Assembly: GCA_964591225.1 (NCBI GenBank)
Contig: CAZQAO010000020.1
Location: 1-16,847 of the forward strand
Direction: 5' to 3'
Origin: MGBC108787 sp964591225
GTDB lineage: Bacteria; Bacillota_I; Bacilli_A; RF39; UBA660
Length of the DNA: 16,847 nt
Part shown: one piece after another, positions 4,821 through 11,929 of the stretch
Position numbering within the stretch: the stretch's first letter is position 1
Layout of the letters: every line of letters begins with the position of its first letter
The notes under the pieces: model-generated
What the model was told of the DNA's origin: nothing
The model's input: only the letters and a program-made list of their open reading frames with translations
The model's database searches: none
Program-made: the position numbers and the translations under genes

Positions 4821-6893
4821 ATGGCAAGAGATATACCGATTAATAAATTAAGAAACTTTGGAATTATGGCTCATATTGATGCCGGAAAAACAACAACTAC
4901 CGAAAGAATTTTATTCTTAACGGGAATTACTCATAAAATTGGAGAAACTCATGAAGGTGAGTCCCAAATGGACTGGATGGATCAAGAAAAAGAAAGAGGT
5001 ATCACTATTACTTCGGCAGCTACTACCGCTTATTGGAAAGGACACCGCTTAAATATAATTGATACTCCTGGACACGTCGATTTTACCATCGAAGTACAAC
5101 GTTCCTTAAGAGTTTTAGATGGCGCAATTTTACTTCTTGATGCTCAAGCTGGTGTAGAACCACAAGCTGAAACTGTTTGGAGACAAGCTAACGAGTATAA
5201 AGTTCCGAGAATGATTTGTGCCAATAAAATGGGTAAAATGGGAGCAGATTTCTATTATACTTTAGGAACTATTAAAGATCGTTTAGGAGCTAATGTGGCT
5301 GCTATTCAACTGCCAATTGGCGCAGAATCAGAATTTTCAGGTTATGTTGATTTAGTAACGATGAAAGCTTATCAATATGATGGCACTGACAAACAAGAAG
5401 TTACAGAAATAGAAATTCCTGCAGATATGCAAGATAAAGCTCAAGAATATCGGACTACTTTGATTGAAGCGGTGGCAGACTTTGATGAAGATTTAATGGT
5501 TAAATATCTGGATGGGGGGAGTATTTCTGAAGAAGAATTAAAATCAGCTATTCGTAAAGCTACGTTATCAGTTGAGTTCTTCCCATTATTATGTGGGGAT
5601 GCTTTAGGTAACAAAGGAACACGAGCTTTACTTGATGCGGTTGTTGACTATTTACCGGCTCCAACTGATGTAGAAGCAATTTTATGTACAGATAAAGATG
5701 GCAATGATGTCGAACGTCATCCAAGTGATTCAGAACCATTCACTGCTTTAGCATTTAAAATTATGACCGATCCATTTGTAGGAAGATTATCATTCTTCCG
5801 AGTATATTCAGGAGTTCTTACTAGTGGTTCTTATGTCTTAAATTCAACTAAGGGTGAGAAAGAAAGAATTGGTCGTATTTTACAAATGCATGCTAATCAA
5901 CGAAAAGAAATTAATGAAGTGTATGCTGGAGAAATCGCCGCTGCTGTTGGCTTAAAAAATACAACTACCGCTGATACCCTTTGTGATGAGAAAAATCCAT
6001 GTGTGATGAAAGGAATGGAATTCCCTGAACCAGTTATTGATATTGCTATTGAACCTAAATCTAAAAATGATCAAGATAAGATGGCTCTAGCAATTAGTAA
6101 ATTAGTGGAAGAAGATCCAACATTACGAGTTAAAACAGATCCCGAAACAGGACAAACCGTATTATCTGGTATGGGTGAACTTCACCTAGATATTATCGTC
6201 GACCGGATGAAACGGGAATTTAATGTTGAATGTAATAAAGGTCGTCCGCAAGTTGCTTATCGAGAAACTATTACGGTTCCTGGTGAATGTGAAGGAAAAT
6301 ATATCAAACAATCTGGTGGTCGTGGTCAATATGGTCATGTTTGGATTAAGTTTGAACCTAATCCTGGCAAAGGATACGAATTTGTCGATGCCATAGTTGG
6401 TGGTGTTGTTCCAAGGGAATACATTCCCGTTACTGATAAAGGATTACAAGAAGCTATGGCTGGGGGAGTATTAGCAGGATATCCAATGGTGGATATTAAA
6501 GCTACTTTATATGATGGTTCTTACCATGATGTCGATTCTAGTGAAATGGCCTTTAAAATTGCAGCATCCCTAGCTTTAAAAGAAGCCAAGAATAAGTGTA
6601 AGGTCGTCCTTTTGGAACCAATTATGAAAGTTGATGTTGTGGTTCCTGAAGAATATATGGGAAATGTTATGGGAGATTTAACGAGTCGTCGGGGTCGTCC
6701 GATGGGACAAGAATCTCTTGGTAATGCTATCCGTATTACCGCTATGGTACCATTATCTGAAATGTTTGGATATGCTACTGATTTAAGAAGCAATACCCAA
6801 GGAAGAGGTAACTTCCAAATGGAGAAAGATCACTATGAAGAAGTGCCTAAATCTATCGCTGAAGAAATCATAAAGAAAAACAGCGTTAACTAA
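4821..6893 (+). CDS. fusA: Elongation factor G with atypical G4 and G5 motifs
   Basis: EF-G is the GTPase that drives tRNA-mRNA translocation and, with RRF, ribosome recycling. The 690-residue product is full length, with five recognisable domains. G1 is AHIDAGKTTTTE (residues 17-28), switch I RGITITSAAT (59-68) and G3 DTPGHVDF (81-88). The G4 motif, which should be NKxD, reads NKMG: Gly138 (codon GGT, 5232-5234) replaces the Asp that recognises guanine. The G5 region, usually CGSAF, reads CGDAL with Asp260 (5598-5600). Everything else looks functional, and as the only EF-G in its canonical operon position it is presumably the housekeeping copy. ATG 4821 follows TAGGAGG. Confidence 0.97.
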   Translation: MARDIPINKLRNFGIMAHIDAGKTTTTERILFLTGITHKIGETHEGESQMDWMDQEKERGITITSAATTAYWKGHRLNIIDTPGHVDFTIEVQRSLRVLDGAILLLDAQAGVEPQAETVWRQANEYKVPRMICANKMGKMGADFYYTLGTIKDRLGANVAAIQLPIGAESEFSGYVDLVTMKAYQYDGTDKQEVTEIEIPADMQDKAQEYRTTLIEAVADFDEDLMVKYLDGGSISEEELKSAIRKATLSVEFFPLLCGDALGNKGTRALLDAVVDYLPAPTDVEAILCTDKDGNDVERHPSDSEPFTALAFKIMTDPFVGRLSFFRVYSGVLTSGSYVLNSTKGEKERIGRILQMHANQRKEINEVYAGEIAAAVGLKNTTTADTLCDEKNPCVMKGMEFPEPVIDIAIEPKSKNDQDKMALAISKLVEEDPTLRVKTDPETGQTVLSGMGELHLDIIVDRMKREFNVECNKGRPQVAYRETITVPGECEGKYIKQSGGRGQYGHVWIKFEPNPGKGYEFVDAIVGGVVPREYIPVTDKGLQEAMAGGVLAGYPMVDIKATLYDGSYHDVDSSEMAFKIAASLALKEAKNKCKVVLLEPIMKVDVVVPEEYMGNVMGDLTSRRGRPMGQESLGNAIRITAMVPLSEMFGYATDLRSNTQGRGNFQMEKDHYEEVPKSIAEEIIKKNSVN

Positions 6894-6902
6894 AAATAAT
6901 AC

Positions 6903-6931
6903 TTGAAAAACCTTCAAGCATTAGATAAAAT
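6903..6931 (+). promoter_or_regulatory. Sigma-A promoter of tuf
   Basis: TTGAAA (6903-6908), a 17-bp spacer and TAAAAT (6926-6931). The -35 box overlaps a 6-bp inverted repeat, CTTGAA (6902-6907) and TTCAAG (6913-6918). That repeat lacks a U-run, so tuf is probably also reached by read-through from fusA. Confidence 0.65.
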
Positions 6932-6962
6932 ATAGTAGTAAATTGAAAGGAGAAAATAAACG

Positions 6963-8129
6963 ATGGCAAAAGAAAAATATGATCGTTCAAAAGAACATGT
7001 TAATATTGGTACAATTGGTCACGTTGACCATGGTAAAACAACATTAACTGCTGCTATAACTAAATATTTTGGTAAGTTTGTTGATTATGCTGATATCGAC
7101 AAAGCTCCCGAAGAAAGAGAAAGAGGTATTACTATTAATACCGCTCATGTTGAGTATGAAACTGAAAAACGTCATTATGCTCACGTAGATTGCCCAGGAC
7201 ATGCTGACTATGTTAAAAACATGATTACTGGTGCCGCTCAAATGGATGGTGCTATCCTTGTAGTATCTGCTGCAGATGGACCAATGCCTCAAACTAGAGA
7301 ACATATTTTGTTATCTCGTCAAGTAGGTGTGCCTAAAATTGTTGTCTACATGAATAAATGTGATCAAGTTGATGATCCAGAATTATTAGACTTAGTAGAA
7401 ATGGAAATTAGAGAATTACTTGGAGAATATGGATTTGATACTGAATGCCCAATTATTCGTGGTAGTGCTTTAAAAGCTCTTGAAGGCGATGAAGAAGCAG
7501 CTCAATCTATTCGTGATTTAATGGCAGCTGTTGATGAATATATTCCATCTCCAGTTCGTGATACAGATAAACCATTCTTAATGAGTATTGAAGATGTATT
7601 CACTATTTCTGGTCGTGGTACTGTTGTTACCGGACGTGTTGAACGGGGAAAATTAAATCTAAATGATGAAGTTGAAATCGTTGGTCTTAAAGATACTAAA
7701 AAAACTGTTTGTACCGGAATTGAAATGTTTAGAAAACAATTAGACTATGCTGTTGCAGGTGATAACGCTGGAGTACTTTTACGTGGTATCGCTCGTGACG
7801 AAGTTGAACGTGGACAAGTACTTGCTAAACCAGGAAGTGTTACTCCACATCATAAATTTAAAGCTAGTGTTTATGTTTTAAGTAAAGAAGAAGGTGGACG
7901 TCATACCCCATTCTTCTCCAATTACCGACCACAATTCTATTTCCGTACTACAGATGTTACCGGTGTTATTGAATTACCTCAAGGTGTTGAAATGGTAATG
8001 CCTGGTGATAATGTTGATATGACAGTAGAATTAATTGCTCCAGTAGCTCTTGAAAATGGTACTAAATTCTCAATTCGTGAGGGTGGACGTACTGTAGGTG
8101 CTGGTGTTGTTTCAGAAATTCTTGAATAA
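6963..8129 (+). CDS. tuf: Elongation factor Tu
   Basis: EF-Tu delivers aminoacyl-tRNA to the A site. The 388-residue product is complete and conventional: G1 GHVDHGKT (19-26), switch I RGITINT (54-60), DCPGH (76-80), G4 NKCD (131-134) with the guanine-specifying Asp intact, and G5 GSALKAL. Domains 2 and 3 have the expected GRGTVVTGRVERG, GDNAGVLLRG and GGRHTPFFSNYRPQFYFRTTDVTG. The ATG at 6963 follows AAAGGAGA. It closes the str locus and has its own promoter and terminator, consistent with very high expression. Confidence 0.98.
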   Translation: MAKEKYDRSKEHVNIGTIGHVDHGKTTLTAAITKYFGKFVDYADIDKAPEERERGITINTAHVEYETEKRHYAHVDCPGHADYVKNMITGAAQMDGAILVVSAADGPMPQTREHILLSRQVGVPKIVVYMNKCDQVDDPELLDLVEMEIRELLGEYGFDTECPIIRGSALKALEGDEEAAQSIRDLMAAVDEYIPSPVRDTDKPFLMSIEDVFTISGRGTVVTGRVERGKLNLNDEVEIVGLKDTKKTVCTGIEMFRKQLDYAVAGDNAGVLLRGIARDEVERGQVLAKPGSVTPHHKFKASVYVLSKEEGGRHTPFFSNYRPQFYFRTTDVTGVIELPQGVEMVMPGDNVDMTVELIAPVALENGTKFSIREGGRTVGAGVVSEILE

Positions 8130-8134
8130 TTTAG

Positions 8135-8158
8135 AAAGCGATGTTAAATCGCTTTTTT
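8135..8158 (+). terminator. Intrinsic terminator after tuf
   Basis: AAAGCGAT (8135-8142) pairs perfectly with ATCGCTTT (8148-8155) around a 5-nt loop, and the T run continues to 8158. It begins six bases after the tuf stop. Confidence 0.9.
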
Positions 8159-8172
8159 AATGCCTTAAACTA

Positions 8173-8187
8173 TGCTATTATTATAAT
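8173..8187 (+). promoter_or_regulatory. Probable -10 region of the beta-lactamase-like gene
   Basis: An extended -10 (TG at 8173-8174, then TATTAT 8176-8181) overlaps a consensus TATAAT (8182-8187). No good -35 is seen; the T run of the tuf terminator (8153-8158) lies at the right distance from TATTAT. The leader to ATG 8206 would be 10-20 nt. Confidence 0.5.
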
Positions 8188-8205
8188 AGATAGGAAGAAT
8201 GAAAA

Positions 8206-9219
8206 ATGGCGAAACGAAGACGCAAAAAAATCAAATATAAAAATTTATTGCTCCTGATTATAATTCTTTTTTTAATCGTTTATTTAGGTTTTTTTGTCGT
8301 TCGCAAAGTCTATCGCCAAATTACTTCGGAATCCAATTTTAAAACTAGTGAACCAAAAGCAAAGGATACTGAAAAAGTTAAAAAAGAACAAGAATATAAC
8401 AATTGTCTTAAGGAAAAAGTAACTAGCGAAGAACAAGCTCTTTATGAAACAGACATTCAAGCCATCGATGCCTTTATTCAAAATAGTCAATATTCGGCTT
8501 CAGTTTATTACGAAGATATCACTACTGGATTTACCTATAAATATAAACAAGATACGGTCTACTATGGTTGTAGTTTAATTAAAATAGTCGATGCCTTGTA
8601 TCTAATAAATAAAGCTATTAATAATGAGATCAATTTAGATACTGAAACAGTTGTCTATGCTGCCAAATATAAAATGGCCTATAGTGCGGGCTTAGCTACT
8701 CGAACAGTTGGAGAAGCTATTTCGTTACGCGATTTAATTCGGTATGCCATTTCTCTAAGTGATAACTCGGCTCATTTAATGTTAATTGATTATATTGGTT
8801 TTTCTAATCTTAAAAATTATGGAACTAGTTTAGGAGCTAAAGTTATTTTAACTGGGGGCGATAATTTTGGTAATCAAACTGCCAGTGATACAAATATCTA
8901 TTTAAAAGAAGCTTATAAAATTATTACGGAAAATAAAGAATATGGTCCCTTTTTAAAAGAAATTATGGATAATGATGAGCGAAATGCCTTTAATACAGAT
9001 AATATTCGCATCTATCATAAATATGGTAGTTATGGTTCCAATTATCATGATATTGGCTTAAGTTTAGAAGAATATCCCTATACAATTTCTATTTTAACTT
9101 TGCATGAAAATAGAAATTATTTAGAAGTAGTCCAAAATATTCATGCGCAAGTACGGGATTTACATTTTAAATTCCATGAACAAAGAAAAAATAAGTGTAA
9201 TACGATAGTTTATGGTTAA
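8206..9219 (+). CDS. Membrane-anchored class A beta-lactamase-like serine hydrolase
   Basis: The 337-residue product has a basic N-terminus, a transmembrane anchor (about 13-32) and an extracellular domain of the penicillin-binding protein/class A beta-lactamase fold. Motif 1 SxxK is S123-L-I-K126 (GCSLIKIVDAL), motif 2 SDN is S185-D186-N187, and motif 3, usually KTG or KSG, is K272-Y273-G274 (HKYGSYGSNYHD). The omega-loop Glu (ExxLN) that deacylates beta-lactams in true class A enzymes is not visible between residues 205 and 235. So it may be a peptidase, a transpeptidase-like or a non-hydrolysing penicillin-binding protein rather than a resistance enzyme. The ATG at 8206 follows AGGAAG. It is monocistronic, convergent with the FemAB-type gene. 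Confidence 0.8.
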   Translation: MAKRRRKKIKYKNLLLLIIILFLIVYLGFFVVRKVYRQITSESNFKTSEPKAKDTEKVKKEQEYNNCLKEKVTSEEQALYETDIQAIDAFIQNSQYSASVYYEDITTGFTYKYKQDTVYYGCSLIKIVDALYLINKAINNEINLDTETVVYAAKYKMAYSAGLATRTVGEAISLRDLIRYAISLSDNSAHLMLIDYIGFSNLKNYGTSLGAKVILTGGDNFGNQTASDTNIYLKEAYKIITENKEYGPFLKEIMDNDERNAFNTDNIRIYHKYGSYGSNYHDIGLSLEEYPYTISILTLHENRNYLEVVQNIHAQVRDLHFKFHEQRKNKCNTIVYG

Positions 9220-9239
9220 ATGTATTAATCATTCTTTTT
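9213..9239 (+). terminator. Terminator hairpin spanning both convergent stop codons
   Basis: TGGTTAA (9213-9219) pairs with TTAATCA (9225-9231), with one G-U pair and a 5-nt loop, and TTCTTTTT follows. The 5' arm is the end of the plus-strand gene including its TAA; the 3' arm contains the complement of the minus-strand stop. The T-run favours termination on the plus strand only. Confidence 0.5.
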
Positions 9240-10475
9240 AATATCGGTTTTATTAAATAATTTAGCTAATTTGCCAGATTTTAACATCGTTTGATAATTA
9301 GTGGGATTCACTACTAAATCATATTCCCCAATAAATTCATATACTTTAGGATTAAAACCAAGTTTAAATTCATTTAATCCATAATAGGGATTTTGTTTAG
9401 AAAAATCTCCCGTAAGACCATTTAAATCAGCAAAGTCATAGTATTTTTTATAGTATTCTAAAATTTTATAATGTAAGAAATAATTAGGATTAAATCTTTT
9501 ATAAGCTTTATCAAAACCACTAATTACAATATTAATACGGTTTTTATATTTAACTACTAAAGCCCCAGCGATATATATTTTAGAGCTTTCATTATTACGT
9601 TGAGTAGCTTCTAAGAGATCATTTTTATAAGCTAATAGTTTTCGATCAGAATTCATTTTAATATTTAGTTGTTTTTCTGATTGATTATTAATAATTTTAT
9701 GATTAATATGCGAGTTTTTTTCTAATTCTTTTTCATAATTAGCTTTAGCATTTAATAAATAAGTATTGGTATCTACACTTACTAAGAATAAATCAATATT
9801 ATTAGATTTAGAAAAAATATTATAATAATCTTTATAATAGAAAGCATCTTTATTTCTTTTCCGTTTAATAAAATCAAATAGAATATCAATCCCACTACGA
9901 TCAGCAATTTCTATATTTAAACCTTTATTTATCCCTCTTTTAATTTTATTGCGGGTATTCTTAGAAACCGAATCTAAAGAAAAATTTTTAAGATTAACAA
10001 TAGCATTGTACCGTGGAATCATTGATTCAAAATAAAGATTATCTTTTAATTTAACGTATCCTAGATCAATTAATGTATTTTTTATTTCAATATTCCAATT
10101 ATATTTTTTTTCATTGGTTTTAGGATTAATTTCACTGATGGCAATTTCCGGATTTATTTTGATAAATACCACTCTTTTTTGGCGATAATAACGTATTAGT
10201 GCATCCGTAAACTTTTTTAAAAGGGCTTGATCAAAATAATCGATAATAAATCCTTTAGGAGCATAACCATATTTCATCATAGCATTTAATTTTTTAAATA
10301 AAATTAATGAAGCCGCATAAATATTATTGTATTCATCAACAAAACCAATTAATTCATAATCGTAACCATTCTCTGCCATTAATAAGGCATAATTCAAAGA
10401 TTGATAATGGCTTCCTAATGGGCTTTTAGCAACGAAATCTTCAAATTCATATATATTTAATTCTTTGATATGCAT
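9225..10475 (-). CDS. FemAB/MurM-type peptidoglycan aminoacyl transferase
   Basis: FemAB-family enzymes transfer amino acids from aminoacyl-tRNA onto the stem-peptide Lys of lipid II or its cross-bridge, at the cytoplasmic face of the membrane. The 416-residue product has two GNAT-like halves. Typical features are GSHYQSLNYA (21-30), YAPKGFIIDY (71-80), the RNKIKRGINKGL helix (175-186), a helical arm (about 240-296) and the C-terminal GLNEFKLGFNPKVYEFIGEYDLV (366-388). The ATG at 10475 is preceded by GGAAGGGGG on the minus strand; a TTG at 10493 in the same frame lies within that site. Which residue it adds cannot be read from sequence. It faces the beta-lactamase-like gene, so two cell-wall genes lie end to end. 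Confidence 0.88.
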   Translation of the reverse strand: MHIKELNIYEFEDFVAKSPLGSHYQSLNYALLMAENGYDYELIGFVDEYNNIYAASLILFKKLNAMMKYGYAPKGFIIDYFDQALLKKFTDALIRYYRQKRVVFIKINPEIAISEINPKTNEKKYNWNIEIKNTLIDLGYVKLKDNLYFESMIPRYNAIVNLKNFSLDSVSKNTRNKIKRGINKGLNIEIADRSGIDILFDFIKRKRNKDAFYYKDYYNIFSKSNNIDLFLVSVDTNTYLLNAKANYEKELEKNSHINHKIINNQSEKQLNIKMNSDRKLLAYKNDLLEATQRNNESSKIYIAGALVVKYKNRINIVISGFDKAYKRFNPNYFLHYKILEYYKKYYDFADLNGLTGDFSKQNPYYGLNEFKLGFNPKVYEFIGEYDLVVNPTNYQTMLKSGKLAKLFNKTDIKKND

Positions 10476-10504
10476 TTTTAAGCCCCCTTCCAAAATTGTT
10501 TTTT

Positions 10505-10532
10505 ATTATAGCATAAATCTCAAATAACGCAA
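10505..10532 (-). promoter_or_regulatory. Promoter of the FemAB-type gene
   Basis: On the minus strand, TTGCGT (10532-10527), a 16-bp spacer and an extended -10, TGCTATAAT, with TATAAT at 10510-10505. The leader is about 20 nt. Confidence 0.7.
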
Positions 10533-10575
10533 GTTTCATTTAAGTTTGAGCATATGATTTAATAAGACCTTTAAT

Positions 10576-10604
10576 TTGCAAAACAGAGGGCATTACGTTA
10601 TAAT
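10576..10604 (+). promoter_or_regulatory. Promoter of engB
   Basis: TTGCAA (10576-10581), a 17-bp spacer and TATAAT (10599-10604). The start near 10611 leaves about 12 nt to ATG 10623, filled by the AGGTGA ribosome binding site. It is divergent from the FemAB promoter; a CTCAAA/TTTGAG inverted repeat (10519-10524, 10545-10550) lies between them. Confidence 0.75.
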
Positions 10605-10622
10605 TTAGAATAGGTGATTTAA

Positions 10623-11204
10623 ATGCAAATTCAAAGAGTGGAGTTAAAAAACATTGCTGTTCGTCAAAGTCAGTATCCTATAGATAAATATCCCGAATTT
10701 TTATTAGTAGGACGCAGTAATGTGGGCAAGAGTAGTTTTATCAATACGTTAATAAATCGCAAGAATTTTGCTAGAACTAGTTCGAAACCAGGTAAAACCC
10801 AAACTTTAAATTTCTATTTTATTAATAATGCTTTTTATTTAGTTGATGTTCCCGGATATGGTTATGCTAATTTAAGCAAGAGTACAGTTAAAAAAATGGG
10901 TTTAATGATTGAAGATTATATTAAAAATCGCCCCACTTTAAAACATGTATTTTTACTTATTGATTATCGGCATAAACCGACGGAAGATGATATCTTAATG
11001 TATAATTTTTTAAAGTTTTATAGTTTAAAAATAACAATTGTGGCCACTAAATATGATAAAGTTACGAAAAATAATCGGTTAAAACAAGATAAATTAATAA
11101 GAGAAACCCTAAATTTAACTGAGAATGAAAATTTTATTCCTTTTTCGACGATTACTAAAAAGGGTAGAGATGATATTTATCAAATTATTGAAAATGATTT
11201 ATAA
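10623..11204 (+). CDS. engB: Ribosome biogenesis GTPase EngB (YsxC/YihA)
   Basis: EngB is an essential GTPase needed for late 50S assembly. The 193-residue product has the standard motifs: G1 GRSNVGKSS (30-38), the family-specific TSSKPGKTQTLNF (52-64) containing G2, G3 DVPGYG (75-80) and G4 TKYDK (142-146). G5 reads FST in place of the usual FSS. Length fits the family (about 195). The start has AGGTGA upstream. In Bacillus the gene follows lonA; here it stands between an envelope gene and secG, with no clear terminator after it, so some read-through to secG is possible. Confidence 0.95.
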   Translation: MQIQRVELKNIAVRQSQYPIDKYPEFLLVGRSNVGKSSFINTLINRKNFARTSSKPGKTQTLNFYFINNAFYLVDVPGYGYANLSKSTVKKMGLMIEDYIKNRPTLKHVFLLIDYRHKPTEDDILMYNFLKFYSLKITIVATKYDKVTKNNRLKQDKLIRETLNLTENENFIPFSTITKKGRDDIYQIIENDL

Positions 11205-11220
11205 AATTTTGGGGTATTTC

Positions 11221-11249
11221 TTGCCTTTTTTTCCTAAGTGTGTTAAATT
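11221..11249 (+). promoter_or_regulatory. Promoter of secG
   Basis: TTGCCT (11221-11226), a 17-bp spacer and TAAATT (11244-11249), with an extended TG at 11241-11242. The boxes are less ideal than others here, and the leader is about 17 nt. Confidence 0.5.
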
Positions 11250-11272
11250 AGTTAACGAATGGATGTGAGAGC

Positions 11273-11491
11273 ATGTTAGAGAATATATTATTAGTAATTT
11301 CTATTTTATTAATAGCAATCGTCTTATTACAAAGTAATAAAGCAAGTGATTCTAGTCAAATTATTACGGGTGGTAATGAGAGTTTATTTCAAAATACCAA
11401 AGAGCGGGGGATTGAACTTTTAATTAGTCGGGTTACTTTAGTTCTTGGCATTGCCTTTTTTATCGTATCTTTTATACTATTTATTAAATAA
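11273..11491 (+). CDS. secG: Protein translocase subunit SecG
   Basis: SecG is the small accessory subunit of the SecYEG channel. The 72-residue product has two transmembrane helices (about 3-19 and 52-71) joined by a polar loop. That loop carries the family signature, a Gly/Ser-rich stretch then NTKERGIELLISRVT. Length matches Gram-positive SecG. The ribosome binding site is weak (GGATGTGAG). In Bacillus secG heads a cluster with rnr, smpB and ssrA; that order is kept here with insertions. Confidence 0.92.
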   Translation: MLENILLVISILLIAIVLLQSNKASDSSQIITGGNESLFQNTKERGIELLISRVTLVLGIAFFIVSFILFIK

Positions 11492-11513
11492 AGTGCTATA
11501 GCGCTTTTTTTTT
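11491..11513 (+). terminator. Intrinsic terminator after secG
   Basis: AAGTGC (11491-11496) pairs with GCGCTT (11501-11506) around a TATA loop, with one G-U pair, followed by T residues to 11513. The first base of the stem is the last base of the secG TAA. Confidence 0.8.
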
Positions 11514-11527
11514 GCCATAAACTAGGG

Positions 11528-11533
11528 TATAAT
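11528..11533 (+). promoter_or_regulatory. -10 box of the prepilin-rnr-smpB unit
   Basis: A consensus TATAAT lies 17 nt before ATG 11551. No proper -35 is visible; the T run of the secG terminator (11505-11510) occupies the -35 distance. It resembles the arrangement after tuf, including a shared GCC.TAAACTA-like spacer. Confidence 0.5.
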
Positions 11534-11550
11534 ACTATTAGAGTGATAAT

Positions 11551-11925
11551 ATGAAAAAAAATGGTTTTACTTTAGTAGAGATTATTGTAACGCTCGGTAT
11601 AATGGCTTTAATAGGAGTAGTTATTGCTGGTAATTTTTCCGGTCTTTTTAGTGAACAAGAAGATAAAGATTATGAAGCTTTCGTAAAACAAATAGAAGAT
11701 TCTGCTTGTATGTATGTAGAAACTGCTTTTACTGCTAATGAAAAGAGTAATTGTCGTAAAAATACATGTACGATAACAGTTGATAAATTAGTAGGAAGAG
11801 GTTATTTAGATGAAGAACTAGTAGATCCTAGTACCGGAGATAAAGTTATGGAAAATCAATCAAAATATAAGGTAACTGTTAGTTGGCCGAATAACGTTAA
11901 AACTTGTAAGATGAACGAGGAGTGA
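11551..11925 (+). CDS. Type IV prepilin-like protein
   Basis: The 124-residue product starts MKKNGFTLVEIIVTLGIMAL, a textbook prepilin signal: cleavage expected after Gly5, then mature Phe1 and Glu5 and a hydrophobic helix to about residue 27. The body has a helix (35-60) and a Cys-containing domain with C53, C68, C73 and C119. LVGRGYLDEELVDPSTGD followed by a strand pair resembles the C-terminal module of the proteins at 2977 and 3407. It lies 4 bp before rnr and is apparently co-transcribed with it. No assembly ATPase, platform protein or prepilin peptidase is in the window, so whether it is assembled into a pilus, a competence pseudopilus or neither is unknown. Confidence 0.85.
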   Translation: MKKNGFTLVEIIVTLGIMALIGVVIAGNFSGLFSEQEDKDYEAFVKQIEDSACMYVETAFTANEKSNCRKNTCTITVDKLVGRGYLDEELVDPSTGDKVMENQSKYKVTVSWPNNVKTCKMNEE

Positions 11926-11929
11926 GATA

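Noticed and set aside
6521..6793. Minus-strand open frame inside fusA.
   Set aside because: Antisense shadow of a highly expressed, conserved gene; its product resembles nothing.
6902..6918. CTTGAA/TTCAAG hairpin after fusA as a terminator.
   Set aside because: No T-run follows; the arm coincides with a -35 box of the tuf promoter.
7044..7304. Minus-strand open frame inside tuf.
   Set aside because: Antisense shadow caused by codon bias; no start signals.
10476..10493. TTG start six codons upstream of the FemAB-type gene.
   Set aside because: The six codons are themselves the ribosome binding site GGAAGGGGG; ATG 10475 is correctly spaced.
11205..11220. AAAAT/ATTTT inverted repeat around the end of engB as a terminator.
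   Set aside because: Only 5 A-T pairs with no T-run; too weak to claim.
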